From: Acidobacteriota bacterium
GTDB taxonomy: Bacteria; Acidobacteriota; Terriglobia; Terriglobales; Acidobacteriaceae
Direction of reading: 5' to 3'
NCBI GenBank assembly: GCA_023441255.1
Contig: JAEZPW010000104.1
Location: forward strand, 1-64,000
Length of the DNA stretch: 64,000 bases
Shown here in pieces: positions 18,303 through 26,790 of this stretch. Within the stretch, counting starts at the first letter, position 1; every line of letters begins with the position of its first letter. The notes below the pieces were generated by a model. That model searched no databases. It was not told the DNA's origin and saw only the letters and a program-made list of their open reading frames with translations. Position numbers and translations under genes: made by a program.

Positions 18303-21300
18303 ATGAGCCAAGGTCGCCGTCCGCACCGGCGGATGTATGAGATTTTTTTGATTTTTGCAGTTCTCTCTCTGGTGGCAGTTCAGGGTTTCACGCAGGATGC
18401 GTCCACCGGCGCCATTCGAGGCAGTGTTGAAGATGCGTCGGGAGCGAGGGTCGCCTCGGCAGCGGTGACGATCACGAACGCGGCGATGGGGACATCGCAT
18501 TACACGCAAACGGGCGCCGACGGCACTTTCGTGGTGCAGTTGCTTCCTCCCGGTGAGTACGAGGTACGGGTGGAAGCGGCGGGAATGGCGGCTGCGTCGC
18601 GCACGGTGCAGGTGGAAGTCGGCGGCAGGTCAGACTTAGTGCTACGAATGAGCGTCGAGCAAGCATCGGAGCAGGTCAGCATTTCCGGGGACACGCCGAC
18701 CGTTGAGACCCAACCGAGCACAGTATCGACGGTGATCGCCGAGCACGAGATACAAGAACTACCACTCAATTCGGGGCGCTACAGCGACCTGGCATTGTTA
18801 GCGCCGGGAGTGACCCAGGACCCGCGCGGCTTGACATCGAGTTCGACGGGCGATTTGTCGTTCGGCGGCCTGCGAGGATTTCAGACGAGTTTCCTGGTGG
18901 ACGGCCTGAACGCCACGAACGGGTTCTTCGCACAGGCGAGCGGTCGCTACCGGACTAACGGGCAGCTCAGCAATGAAACGGTGCAGGAGTTCAGGGTTTC
19001 GTCGAACACATTCGGAGTTGAGTTGGGGCGGAGCGGCGGGGCGGTGGTAAACGTGGTCACGAAATCTGGGTCCAATCGGATGCACGGAAGCGCGTTCTAC
19101 TATGTCCGGGACAGCGCTTTCGACGCGCAGCATGCGTTTACGGATGTGAAACCGGCGGAGCGCCAGCAGCAGTTCGGGTTCACGGCGGGCGGCCCCATCA
19201 AGAAGGACAAGGCTTTCTTCTATACCGGGTTTGACGAACACATCATGCACATACCGGCCATTGTGCGGTTCCTGAACGGAGCCGAGACGGTGGTGCCGGG
19301 AGCGGACGATTACGAGGCGCATGACGAGGATGTTGTTCTGGCGGCCGCTGGGAAGTTGTCGAGGCTGGGCGGGGAGTTCCGGTCGGCACTGAGGGCTGCG
19401 ACAGGACTGGCGAAGGCGGACTGGAACATGAATCCGCGGCAGTATCTTTCGGCCAAGATCAACGTGTCGCGGTTTGGAGGCGAAAACAATGTGTATTTCG
19501 ACCCGACCAGCCCGATCACGACCTATTCGGTGACAGAAAACGGGACGGAGCATGTGGCGACCGAAACGGGTTCGCTGTCTTTGACGAGTGGATGGTCGTA
19601 CCGGCTGACGGGAGTGATGCGGGCACAGTTTTCGCGAGACTTGCAGCAGAGTGAGCCGAACTCGGAGGACGTCCGGACCCGGGTGCATGACTGGATCGAC
19701 GCGTTCGGAAGGAGCGCAATTATGCCCCGGCAGACGAGGGAGCACCGGCTGCACCTCGGGGATACTTTCACCTATGAGGGATCACGACACTCGTGGAAAT
19801 TCGGCGGGGATGTTTCGCTGACGTGGGTACGGAACTTCTTCCCGATGCTGTTCGGGGGACAGTACATCTTCGATGACATCCGGGTTAGCCCGTGGACTTT
19901 CCAGCCGCAGAGTTATGGCATGTGGATCACGCCGCTGCGAGCTTACGCGCACGGAACGCCAAGGTACTACGCGCAGAACTTCGGGTCGGCCGTATCGAAT
20001 CCGGACTCGAAGGATTATGCCTGGTTCGTGCAGGACACGGTCCGGGTTACGGATCGCCTCGCGGTGACGCTGGGGGTACGCTACGACCAGCAGACGTTCC
20101 GCAGCGATGGGTTGGTGTCGAATGCGCTGTATCCGGACTCGGGCAAGGTGCCGCTGGACGGCAATAACTTCGCTCCTCGCGTCGGATTCGCGTACTCGCT
20201 GGGCGACCGGCGGCCGTTCGTGTTTCGCGGAGGGTATGGCCTGTTCTACACGCGAATCCCACAGATCTACAATTCAGCAGTCGAGAGGCGGAATGGCCTG
20301 AACGGGCACCTGTTCCTGGACAACTCCGATTACTGGGACCGGCAGCTATTTCCAGCGTACCCGAACCCGCTGGTTGAGTGCGCTTCTAAGGCGGCAGTGT
20401 GTGACGCGCCAGGGCCGGTGGCGGCGAAGCTGACCTCCGACATGTCGGCGTTCTCGCGCGACTGGGTGACGCCGTCAGTGACGCAGGCCAGCCTGGGCGT
20501 GGAACGCGAAGTTGCGAACCGGTTCGCGGTCGGCGCTTCTTACCTGTACGTTCATGGTCAGCACCTGATCCGGGCCAGGGATGTGAACCTGCCGGAACCG
20601 GAAATCGTGCAATACCCGGTTTATGACGAGACTGGGACCGAATTCCTGGGCGACTACTATTCCCTTCCGTCCTTTGCGGAATGGCAGATGAGAAGTTCGC
20701 TGACGTGCCCGTGGGCTCCCTGCGTGAACGAGGTTGAACGCCCTCTGCCGGAGTTGGGGGCGATCAATGTGTTCGAGAGCGCGGCAAGCAGCATTTATCA
20801 CGGGCTAACGGTTTCGGCGAGACGCCGCATGACCCGGGGTTTTTATTTCCGGGTGGGATACACCTGGGCGCGAGCGATCGATGATGCGCAGGATGCGCTG
20901 GTGGCGGGCAGACCTGCCACGGTGCAGAACTCATACTCTCCCGCAAGCGAGCGGGGGCTCAGCAGTACGGACCAGAGGCAGCGCTTCGTGGTGTCGTGGA
21001 CGGGCGAACCGCGCCCATTACACCGGGACCATCCGGTGCTGAAAACGATCTTTAATGGCTGGAAGTTCTCGAACGTATTCACCTTCGGGACGGGCCGACC
21101 CATCAATGCGCGGGTGGTGGGGGACGCGAACGGGGACGGCAACGGCGAAAACGACCGGCTACCCGGGGTCTCCAGGAACTCTTTCACCGGACCCAACTAT
21201 GCGACGGCCGACTTGCGTGTCACGAGGATTCTGCGTCCCTTTGACGGACTCAGAGTTGAATTGGTGGCGGAGTCGTTCAACCTGCTAAACAGGGTGAACA

Positions 21301-21479
21301 AGCGGGTGGACATCAGTGATGACGGGTTCGAGAACTCGGCGGCACGTTTCGTCTACCGGGACATCAACGTCGGCGGTACGCACTACCCGGCACAATTCCG
21401 GCTGTCGTCAGGGTTCCTAAAGCCGACGAACGCCTACGCTGCCCGCCAGATGCAGTTTTCAATCAAGCTGAAGTTCTGA
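18303..21479 (+). CDS. TonB-dependent receptor with carboxypeptidase-regulatory-like N-domain
   Basis: This second Oar-like outer-membrane receptor has 1058 residues. A signal peptide covers about residues 11-30 (MYEIFLIFAVLSLVAVQG). ATG 18333 (residue 11) is an alternative start. Residues about 34-110 form the CarboxypepD_reg-like domain (TGAIRGSVEDASGARVASAAVTI). The plug region contains LRGFQTSFLVDGLNATNGF, and the barrel ends in QFSIKLKF. It is distant from the receptor at 549 in sequence though identical in layout. No partner genes indicate a ligand. The spacing from a weak AAAGGG ribosome-binding site and a leader hairpin suggests translational control may exist. Confidence 0.92.
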   Translation: MSQGRRPHRRMYEIFLIFAVLSLVAVQGFTQDASTGAIRGSVEDASGARVASAAVTITNAAMGTSHYTQTGADGTFVVQLLPPGEYEVRVEAAGMAAASRTVQVEVGGRSDLVLRMSVEQASEQVSISGDTPTVETQPSTVSTVIAEHEIQELPLNSGRYSDLALLAPGVTQDPRGLTSSSTGDLSFGGLRGFQTSFLVDGLNATNGFFAQASGRYRTNGQLSNETVQEFRVSSNTFGVELGRSGGAVVNVVTKSGSNRMHGSAFYYVRDSAFDAQHAFTDVKPAERQQQFGFTAGGPIKKDKAFFYTGFDEHIMHIPAIVRFLNGAETVVPGADDYEAHDEDVVLAAAGKLSRLGGEFRSALRAATGLAKADWNMNPRQYLSAKINVSRFGGENNVYFDPTSPITTYSVTENGTEHVATETGSLSLTSGWSYRLTGVMRAQFSRDLQQSEPNSEDVRTRVHDWIDAFGRSAIMPRQTREHRLHLGDTFTYEGSRHSWKFGGDVSLTWVRNFFPMLFGGQYIFDDIRVSPWTFQPQSYGMWITPLRAYAHGTPRYYAQNFGSAVSNPDSKDYAWFVQDTVRVTDRLAVTLGVRYDQQTFRSDGLVSNALYPDSGKVPLDGNNFAPRVGFAYSLGDRRPFVFRGGYGLFYTRIPQIYNSAVERRNGLNGHLFLDNSDYWDRQLFPAYPNPLVECASKAAVCDAPGPVAAKLTSDMSAFSRDWVTPSVTQASLGVEREVANRFAVGASYLYVHGQHLIRARDVNLPEPEIVQYPVYDETGTEFLGDYYSLPSFAEWQMRSSLTCPWAPCVNEVERPLPELGAINVFESAASSIYHGLTVSARRRMTRGFYFRVGYTWARAIDDAQDALVAGRPATVQNSYSPASERGLSSTDQRQRFVVSWTGEPRPLHRDHPVLKTIFNGWKFSNVFTFGTGRPINARVVGDANGDGNGENDRLPGVSRNSFTGPNYATADLRVTRILRPFDGLRVELVAESFNLLNRVNKRVDISDDGFENSAARFVYRDINVGGTHYPAQFRLSSGFLKPTNAYAARQMQFSIKLKF

Positions 21480-21638
21480 AAACAGGGCAGGAATGATTCC
21501 CTCCAGAGGCATAGGGCGGTGCAGGCCGGGATTTGGAAACTGGGCTGCTCCGCCCGATGCGGATCAGGGAGGAGGTTACTGTGGGACATGTATTCGTTCC
21601 CGTTTCGGATTCTTTGGCGCGAAAATTGCTCTGTACAC

Positions 21639-21667
21639 TTGACTTACGAGCGCAACCCTGCAATAAA
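21639..21667 (+). promoter_or_regulatory. Candidate promoter of rpsU
   Basis: TTGACT (21639-21644) is followed after 17 bp by AATAAA (21662-21667). The -35 box is good and the -10 box poor. The predicted start is about 35 bp before the rpsU TTG codon. The region 21480-21638 shows no gene. Confidence 0.4.
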
Positions 21668-21707
21668 CTACGATGGTCTACCGGACGAGTCTGGGGGTGT
21701 TGTCAGT

Positions 21708-21905
21708 TTGGCCGAGGTCAGAATTCAAGAGGGCGAATCGTTAGAGAACGCCCTGCGCCGGTTCAAGCGCAAGGTCCAGCAGGAAGATATCATCAAGGAG
21801 GTCAAAAGACACTCCTACTATCTGAAACCTGGCGAAAAGAAACGGGCAAAAGAAGCTTTGGCGCGGAAACGCAGTCGTAAGAAAGCGCGCAAGGAGCAGG
21901 ACTAA
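21708..21905 (+). CDS. rpsU: 30S ribosomal protein S21
   Basis: This 65-residue basic ribosomal protein, part of the small-subunit platform, helps in translation initiation. The sequence from AEVRIQEGESLENALRRFKR onward matches S21, and the Lys/Arg-rich tail RKRSRKKARKEQD is typical. The start is read as TTG at 21708: GGGGGTG at 21693-21699 lies 8 bp upstream, the conserved region begins right after it, and the ATG at 21673 is out of frame. A terminator follows. Low-efficiency TTG initiation could tune its level. Confidence 0.88.
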   Translation: MAEVRIQEGESLENALRRFKRKVQQEDIIKEVKRHSYYLKPGEKKRAKEALARKRSRKKARKEQD

Positions 21906-21914
21906 CAAGAATCC

Positions 21915-21945
21915 GGGCCGCTGTCTCCGGCGGCCCATTCCTTTT
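21915..21945 (+). terminator. Terminator after rpsU
   Basis: Stem GGGCCGC (21915-21921) with GCGGCCC (21930-21936) is followed by ATTCCTTTT. The T-tract is interrupted, so efficiency is uncertain, but the position 9 bp after the stop fits. Confidence 0.7.
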
Positions 21946-22207
21946 ACCGCCACATTTTTTTGCCTTCATTGAGTGGCGGGGATTCATTCCGCAGTCCGCA
22001 CCAGACTGAAGTACGTGATGCTTTGTCCGCCGAGCACATTTGCGCGCGGCGATGGGCCGAATAGAAGGTTTGTACCCCCAAACCACAGGGCGATGAAGTT
22101 GACCCTGAAACGCCGGGTAGTCCGGTGGAGAGCAGCGGCCGAACAGGGCAGTCCGCCTGTGCGATCGATGTCACAAGGCTGATTGTGGGCTTGAAGGGAG
22201 CTCTTTC

Positions 22208-22531
22208 ATGGAATTTCAGGACAAAGTACTCAAATGTGTAGATTGTGGTGCCGATTTCGTTTTCACAGCAGGGGAACAACTGTTTTTCCACGATAAGCAG
22301 TTTAAGAACGAACCCAAACGATGCAAGGCCTGTAAATCCAAACGAGCTTCGGCGCTCGGAGTGTCGCCCCAGGGTTCTTATACGAAAGTAGAAACGCGAA
22401 CGACGTGTTCGCAGTGCGGCAAAGAAACAACTGTACCGTTCAAGCCCACGCAGGGGCGGCCGGTATTCTGTCGCGAGTGCTTTCAGCAGCGGCGTACTGG
22501 CGCGGCGAGCGCAGCAGGAGCCGGCGTTTAG
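22208..22531 (+). CDS. Double zinc-ribbon protein
   Basis: This is a 107-residue cytosolic protein with two treble-clef/zinc-ribbon units. The first has CVDCG (residues 10-14) paired with CKAC (39-42). The second has CSQCG (67-71) paired with CREC (88-91). The first ribbon (QDKVLKCVDCGADFVFTAGEQLFFHDKQFKNEPKRCKAC) matches a widely occurring zinc-ribbon family often annotated as zinc-binding protein, and the second matches the CxxC-x17-CxxC type. Function is unknown; nucleic-acid or ribosome binding is a guess. A GGGAGC ribosome-binding site lies at 22197-22202. It lies downstream of rpsU, with a separate leader. Confidence 0.85.
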   Translation: MEFQDKVLKCVDCGADFVFTAGEQLFFHDKQFKNEPKRCKACKSKRASALGVSPQGSYTKVETRTTCSQCGKETTVPFKPTQGRPVFCRECFQQRRTGAASAAGAGV

Positions 22532-22570
22532 CAATCGGCGGGGTGCCTGGCGCGACTGACAGATTTGATT

Positions 22571-22594
22571 GCGGGCGCACGCCCGTGCGCCCGC
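22571..22594. repeat. Perfect GC-rich hairpin
   Basis: GCGGGCGCAC (22571-22580) and GTGCGCCCGC (22585-22594) form a 10-bp perfect stem around GCCC. There is no T-run directly after it, so it is a possible factor-dependent terminator or repeat rather than a clear intrinsic one. It lies 40 bp after the zinc-ribbon gene. Confidence 0.6.
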
Positions 22595-22680
22595 ATGATA
22601 GTGCTTGGTGATTATCTCTTTTTTCCTGCAGGGATTACCGATTCAGCGGGACGAAACTATTCCGTCCGCCTACTCTCCAG

Positions 22681-23136
22681 TCAACTCGCTTTGCGAAGCC
22701 CATTGCGGATGGACTTGCCGTTTGCGACCGAGGCCGCTTTCAGCGGAGTGTTCTCGGTACGCCGCTTCTCGTCCTCGTGCTGAATGAGGAGGGCTTCGAT
22801 CTGGCGCAAGAGTGCTTCCGTCCCGACGGGCTTCACCAGCAGCGACTGCGCGCCCTGACTCTGCCAATCGGTTCCGAGGGTGGGGTAGGCGGTAAGGATA
22901 GCGGTGGCCGGATTGTAGGGCTGGCGCTTGGAGGCACGGATGACGTCGTAGCCAGACGTGTCCTTCTCCATCTTCATGTCGGTAATGACCATGTGATAGG
23001 TGCCGCGCTCAAGTTTCTGCTCCGCTTCCTTGGCGGAGGCCGCCGTCTCAACCTCGAAGTCGTGCATTTCCAAGATAGCTTTCAACGTAAGGAGAATGGC
23101 GAGTTCGTCGTCGACCAAGAGGATTCGGCGCTTCAT
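22681..23136 (-). CDS. Receiver-domain response regulator
   Basis: This 151-residue CheY-like protein has a single receiver domain and no output domain. Acidic pocket Asp10-Asp11, phosphoacceptor Asp54 (ITDMKM), switch Thr (ILTAYP) and Lys (LVKPVG) are all present, so it should be phosphorylated by a histidine kinase. The tail of about 35 residues is polar and probably disordered. No kinase is nearby. It is divergent from mtaB, with 132 bp between them. Confidence 0.9.
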   Translation of the reverse strand: MKRRILLVDDELAILLTLKAILEMHDFEVETAASAKEAEQKLERGTYHMVITDMKMEKDTSGYDVIRASKRQPYNPATAILTAYPTLGTDWQSQGAQSLLVKPVGTEALLRQIEALLIQHEDEKRRTENTPLKAASVANGKSIRNGLRKAS

Positions 23137-23256
23137 GTTTTGCTCCAGGGGAACTATCTACAACGTGTGACTGTTCTGATGCAGGCACGCATGGCCAAGT
23201 TGCGGAAATGCGCACGGCATCGAGGTCCAGAGCACATATCCGACCAAAGCGGTTGC

Positions 23257-23262
23257 TATAAT
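23257..23262 (+). promoter_or_regulatory. -10 box of mtaB, leaderless transcript predicted
   Basis: A consensus TATAAT lies 6 bp before the GTG start at 23269, which places the transcription start at or next to the start codon. No Shine-Dalgarno sequence is present and no clear -35 box was found. Confidence 0.5.
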
Positions 23263-23268
23263 AACACC

Positions 23269-24684
23269 GTGTCCAGCTTTTACGTCGAGAACTTCGGCTG
23301 CCGCGCCACCCAGGCAGACGGAGCAGGGATTGAACGGGATCTGATGGAGCGTGGTCTCGTTCGTGCCGACCAGGCGCAGGACGCCAACCTAGTCGTCCTC
23401 AACACATGCACGGTAACCGCGTCCGCCGACCAGGATGTCCGCGCGACGATTCGCCGAATTCACCGTGAGAACCCGGCGTGCCGCATCGTGGTGACCGGCT
23501 GCTACGCGCAGCGAGCACCTGAAGAGATTGCGACGATACCCGGCGTCAGCATCGTGGTGGGAAATTCCCACAAGCACGAAGTGGCGCAGATCGCGGCGGA
23601 AAGATTTCTGTCCCAGGAAGGTGCTGTGCCAAGTGCATCGGGGTTCGTACCCGTGGGACATGTGACGGGGCACAGGCCCGTCACCACAACATCGGCGGCA
23701 TTGACAACACCGGCCGGTGAGGGCACCGGCGCTACATCTGCGGAAGTGATTGTCGGCGATATTTTCGCCCACACGGAACTGGTGGCGGCGCCGGTGTTCG
23801 ATGCAGGCGCCGAGAGGACGCGTCCTAACCTGAAGGTGCAGGACGGATGCGACAATCGCTGTTCCTTCTGCATTATTCCGTTCGTGCGCGGGCAGAACCG
23901 TTCGCTGGCGCTGGATGAGGTTCTGCGCGAAGTGGATGCGCTAGTAACGGCCGGATACCGGGAGGTGGTCATCAGCGGCATTAATCTGGGCCGCTGGGGA
24001 CGCGACTACGAGAAGCCCCGGAAATTCGTGGACCTGGTGCGGGCGATCGTGGATAAGACCGCACTGGAGCGCCTGCGGATATCGTCGGTTGAACCGATGG
24101 ACTGGACCGACGACCTGATTGCGCTGGCAGCGTCTTCAGCGCGCATTGCCAAACACGCGCATGTGCCGATGCAGTCGGGCAGCGACCGCGTGTTACGGAA
24201 GATGCACCGCAAGTATCGCCCGTGGCATTACGCCGAGAAGCTGACGAAGATTCGGGAGGCCATGCCGACGGCTGCGATCGGCGCGGACGTGATGGTCGGA
24301 TTCCCGGGGGAAAGCGACCTGGATTTCGAAGAGACGCGAGCCCTTGTGGAGCAGCTGCCATTCACGTACCTGCACGTGTTCAGTTACTCGGGACGACCGG
24401 GAACCCCGTCTTACACGATGCCGAACCAGCTGCCGGTCCAGGTGATCAAGGAGCGGAACCGGATCCTGCGCGAACTGGCGGCGGAGAAGAAACTGCGGTT
24501 CATGGAATCGTTTGTGGGCAAGCGGGTCTCGGCGATCACTTTGACTGTGCAGGAGCACGGGTGCACCGAGGCGCTGACTGAGAACTATCTGAAGCTTTGG
24601 TTGCGGGGGTCCCACAGAGAGAACCAGATTGTGCAAGCGATGATCGAGCAAGTCAGTCCGGATAGCTTGACGGGAACTCTCTAG
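23269..24684 (+). CDS. mtaB: tRNA (N6-threonylcarbamoyladenosine-37) methylthiotransferase MtaB
   Basis: This 471-residue radical-SAM enzyme adds the methylthio group to t6A37 of tRNA. The N-terminal cluster-binding cysteines are Cys11 (NFGC), Cys47 (NTCTV) and Cys78 (TGCYA). The radical-SAM triad is Cys194, Cys198 and Cys201 in CDNRCSFC. A TRAM-like region is at the C-terminus. GTG 23269 is chosen because the conserved YVENFGCRATQ begins there; the frame is open further upstream but without similarity. An insert of about 45 residues (about 118-160) separates the two cluster domains and contains the peptide encoded by a palindromic repeat (VTGHRPVTT). MiaB/RimO are alternatives, but the NFGCRATQADG style fits MtaB. 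Confidence 0.9.
   Translation: MSSFYVENFGCRATQADGAGIERDLMERGLVRADQAQDANLVVLNTCTVTASADQDVRATIRRIHRENPACRIVVTGCYAQRAPEEIATIPGVSIVVGNSHKHEVAQIAAERFLSQEGAVPSASGFVPVGHVTGHRPVTTTSAALTTPAGEGTGATSAEVIVGDIFAHTELVAAPVFDAGAERTRPNLKVQDGCDNRCSFCIIPFVRGQNRSLALDEVLREVDALVTAGYREVVISGINLGRWGRDYEKPRKFVDLVRAIVDKTALERLRISSVEPMDWTDDLIALAASSARIAKHAHVPMQSGSDRVLRKMHRKYRPWHYAEKLTKIREAMPTAAIGADVMVGFPGESDLDFEETRALVEQLPFTYLHVFSYSGRPGTPSYTMPNQLPVQVIKERNRILRELAAEKKLRFMESFVGKRVSAITLTVQEHGCTEALTENYLKLWLRGSHRENQIVQAMIEQVSPDSLTGTL
23662..23684. repeat. Palindromic repeat inside mtaB, copy 4
   Basis: The sequence GTGACGGGGCACAGGCCCGT and following CAC form the same palindrome as the intergenic copies, with one centre-base change. 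It is read in frame within mtaB as part of a non-conserved insert. Confidence 0.75.
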
Positions 24685-24735
24685 AAAAAAGCGGAGAGAG
24701 GATATGTCCTCCCTCCTGTTCTCTTACCAGGAAAC

Positions 24736-25149
24736 CTACTGCGGGTGCGGCCCTCCGCCAGCCCACTGAGGAATGCCTTGCGCATCACGCAACGAGAGAG
24801 TCTTGTCGCCTTTCTTAATCTCGCGCGCTATTATCACTTCTTTGCCGCCCATCGTGACCTTGGATCCGGTCACTTGGATTTCATCTCCCTTTGCAAATGA
24901 AAATCCCTGTTTTTCGACGTAAGCCGACGGCCCGACATGCACTTCGTAAGTTCCGTCTGCGCTTTTCAGATCGAGATGGATGCCGCTGAAACCACGCTGC
25001 CCGGTCTGTTGCATAACGTTCTCAACGGAGCCCTTGACCGTGGTTTCAGTTTTGGGATCGTAGTTCCGGCCGCCGCGCTGCGCCAGTGATGCAATCGAGG
25101 CGAGGGCGACGGCGACGACTACCAGGATCGGGGTACGGTGCTTCACCAT
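24736..25149 (-). CDS. Secreted small protein with DUF5666-like beta domain
   Basis: This 137-residue exported protein has a signal peptide at residues 1-22 (ILVVVAVALASIASLAQ). The rest looks like a single small beta-barrel: TTVKGSVENVMQ..., GTYEVHVGPSAYVEKQGF, KGDEIQVTGSKVTMGGKEVIIAREI. This resembles the DUF5666 / OB-like metal- or ligand-binding repeat seen in many secreted proteins. ATG 25149 is chosen because AGGAG lies 8 bp upstream and the signal peptide starts there; the frame is open to 25236. Convergent with mtaB. Function unknown. Confidence 0.75.
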   Translation of the reverse strand: MVKHRTPILVVVAVALASIASLAQRGGRNYDPKTETTVKGSVENVMQQTGQRGFSGIHLDLKSADGTYEVHVGPSAYVEKQGFSFAKGDEIQVTGSKVTMGGKEVIIAREIKKGDKTLSLRDAQGIPQWAGGGPHPQ

Positions 25150-25440
25150 GTGTATGTCTCCTGCTGAGTGTTGAACGCCGAGAGTGTCTGCCATTTCGCG
25201 CTGCTGTTTCTCAAGCCGTTTGGCGGACTGGTCCACCCCTGTTGTGTGCTGCCGGGCCGGCTGACATTGCTCTATGCCCAGAAACGCATTTCGCGCGTAC
25301 TAGTTTCAGCGCCGTGAACGTATTTGTGCAGAAGGGTTCAAAATGGGAAGGTACGGGGGTTTCCTGGCGCGCAAGAACATTGATCAAGATGAAGTGCGTT
25401 TTCAGCGATTAGCGGCAGTCCGCTCGTGCGGGCGATTTGG

Positions 25441-25446
25441 TATAAT
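25441..25446 (+). promoter_or_regulatory. -10 box of the infC operon
   Basis: A perfect TATAAT preceded by TTTGG lies about 35 bp before the infC ribosome-binding site AGGAGG (25471-25476). No good -35 box is visible 16-18 bp upstream. Confidence 0.55.
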
Positions 25447-25481
25447 TCCGTATTCCTTTGTCAGGTTTTCAGGAGGCCTGT

Positions 25482-26132
25482 ATCGACAAACGGTTCATTC
25501 GCACCAATGAGCGCATCCGCGTGCGTGAAGTACGCGTGATTGATGATCAGGGTAATCAGCTTGGCATCATGCCGCCCTACGAAGCGCTCAAGATTGCCCG
25601 GGAAAGAAACCTGGATCTCGTGGAAGTGTCGCCCACGGCGCAGCCGCCCGTATGCCGGATCATGGATTTCGGCAAGTATATGTACGAGCAGGAAAAGCGT
25701 GAGCGCGCCGCCAAGAAGAATCAGAAGGTCATCACGGTCAAGGAAGTTAAGTTCCGCATCAACGTGGATGAGCATGACTACGAGACGAAGAAGAACCACG
25801 TGATTCGGTTCCTGGCCGAGGGTGACAAGGTCAAGGCGACAATCTTTTTCCGCGGACGCGAAATGACTCGCCAGATGCTCGGACGCAACATCCTGGACCG
25901 ATTGGTTCAGGAACTGGGTGACAAGGCTATCGTCGAGTTCAGACCGCGACAGGAAGGCAATACGCTGCACCTGATTTTGGCGCCGCCGAAAGCGGCACCG
26001 GTCAGCAAGAAGCCCGAAGCTCCGCGCGGGCCGCAGGGACAGGGCGGCCAGGGTGGACCGCCGCAGGCGCCTCCGAGCCAGGGTACGCCGCAAGCGCCGC
26101 AGGGTGGACAGGCCGCGCGGCAGGCGCAGTAA
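25482..26132 (+). CDS. infC: Translation initiation factor IF-3 with ATC start codon
   Basis: This factor binds the 30S subunit, blocks 50S joining and checks start codons. The conserved protein begins DKRFIRTNERIRVREVRVIDDQGNQLG, and the codon in front of it is ATC at 25482, five bases after a perfect AGGAGG (25471-25476). No ATG, GTG or TTG is suitably placed; a TTG at 25458 lies upstream of the ribosome-binding site. Non-AUG initiation is the known basis of IF-3 autoregulation in E. coli (AUU), so this is credible. Core domains end near residue 170. The remaining 45 residues are a Gly/Gln/Pro-rich tail (GQGGQGGPPQAPP), longer than usual and probably disordered. It heads infC-rpmI-rplT. Confidence 0.93.
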   Translation: MDKRFIRTNERIRVREVRVIDDQGNQLGIMPPYEALKIARERNLDLVEVSPTAQPPVCRIMDFGKYMYEQEKRERAAKKNQKVITVKEVKFRINVDEHDYETKKNHVIRFLAEGDKVKATIFFRGREMTRQMLGRNILDRLVQELGDKAIVEFRPRQEGNTLHLILAPPKAAPVSKKPEAPRGPQGQGGQGGPPQAPPSQGTPQAPQGGQAARQAQ

Positions 26133-26239
26133 GAATCAGGCCATCGGGTGATCGGGCCATCGCGCCATCGAAGTTCCGCTCTGCGGTACTTCCCCGAAAA
26201 GTATTGAGGCGAACCGGGCTGGTTCGTTAAGCCCCTGCC

Positions 26240-26282
26240 TCAGTGTTGTGCCCCGCCAGAGCAGGCGGGTGTTGTACCCGCC
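26240..26282. repeat. Inverted repeats between infC and rpmI
   Basis: The infC-rpmI spacer (26133-26312) holds several CCATCG units (26139-26169) and a stem TGCCCCGCC / GGCGGG (26248-26268) followed by GTGTTGTACCCGCC. TGCCCC here is the reverse complement of the GGGGCA end shared by other repeats. No gene is seen. Confidence 0.5.
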
Positions 26283-26312
26283 GTTCGCGGCGGAATATGA
26301 TCCAGGTGATTT

Positions 26313-26507
26313 ATGCCGAAACTTAAAACGCATAGCGGAGCCGCCAAGCGCTTCAAGAAGACCGGGACCGGAAAGGTCAAGCGCGGCCACTCGCACCTGC
26401 GCCATATCCTTACTTCCAAGGACACCAAGCGCAAGCGCAAGTTGGGCGAGCAGGTCGTCGTAAGCCCGGCGGACGAAGCGAAGATCAAGCGGATGATTCC
26501 TTACTAG
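26313..26507 (+). CDS. rpmI: 50S ribosomal protein L35
   Basis: This 64-residue basic large-subunit protein matches L35 throughout ([33 protein letters not shown] ... KRMIPY, split here). Length is exactly normal. It follows infC by 180 bp and is followed by rplT, the usual order. In the spacer behind it are two hairpin repeats. Confidence 0.97.
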   Translation: MPKLKTHSGAAKRFKKTGTGKVKRGHSHLRHILTSKDTKRKRKLGEQVVVSPADEAKIKRMIPY

Positions 26508-26546
26508 TCCGCGTATTGACGCCCCCCGCGCTACCGTCTCCCTGTA

Positions 26547-26582
26547 CCCGCTCAAGCCAAAACCGGGCTTGAACGGGGCACC
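26547..26582. repeat. Hairpin repeat ending in GGGGCACC
   Basis: Arms CTCAAGCC and GGGCTTGA surround AAAACC, and the unit ends ACGGGGCACC. It belongs by its ending to the same class as 18249 and 4833, with a different stem sequence. Confidence 0.6.
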
Positions 26583-26625
26583 AAGAAGAGATTGGGAAAC
26601 GCTGAGTGGGACGGGCCGGAGTTTC

Positions 26626-26648
26626 GGGACGGGGCACAGCCCCGTCCC
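26626..26648. repeat. GACGGGGCACAGCCCCGTC palindrome, copy 5
   Basis: Perfect arms GGGACGGGG / CCCCGTCCC lie in the rpmI-rplT spacer, followed by TACACAAGAG. The spacer is 283 bp, unusually long for these two genes. Confidence 0.85.
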
Positions 26649-26790
26649 TACACAAGAGACGGTTCCGGCAGAACCAGCGAGTGAAGAGGCCCACGGATTC
26701 ATAATCCTCCTGCCTCCAGCCGCATAGCAGGGCCCGGCACAGCCAAACGGTGAGCCAGATGGTCCGCAGAAATCAAAAACGGAGTGAACA

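Noticed and set aside
22777..23268. In-frame extension upstream of the mtaB GTG
   Set aside because: It runs antisense over the response-regulator gene, has no similarity to MtaB, and the conserved N-terminus begins at GTG 23269.
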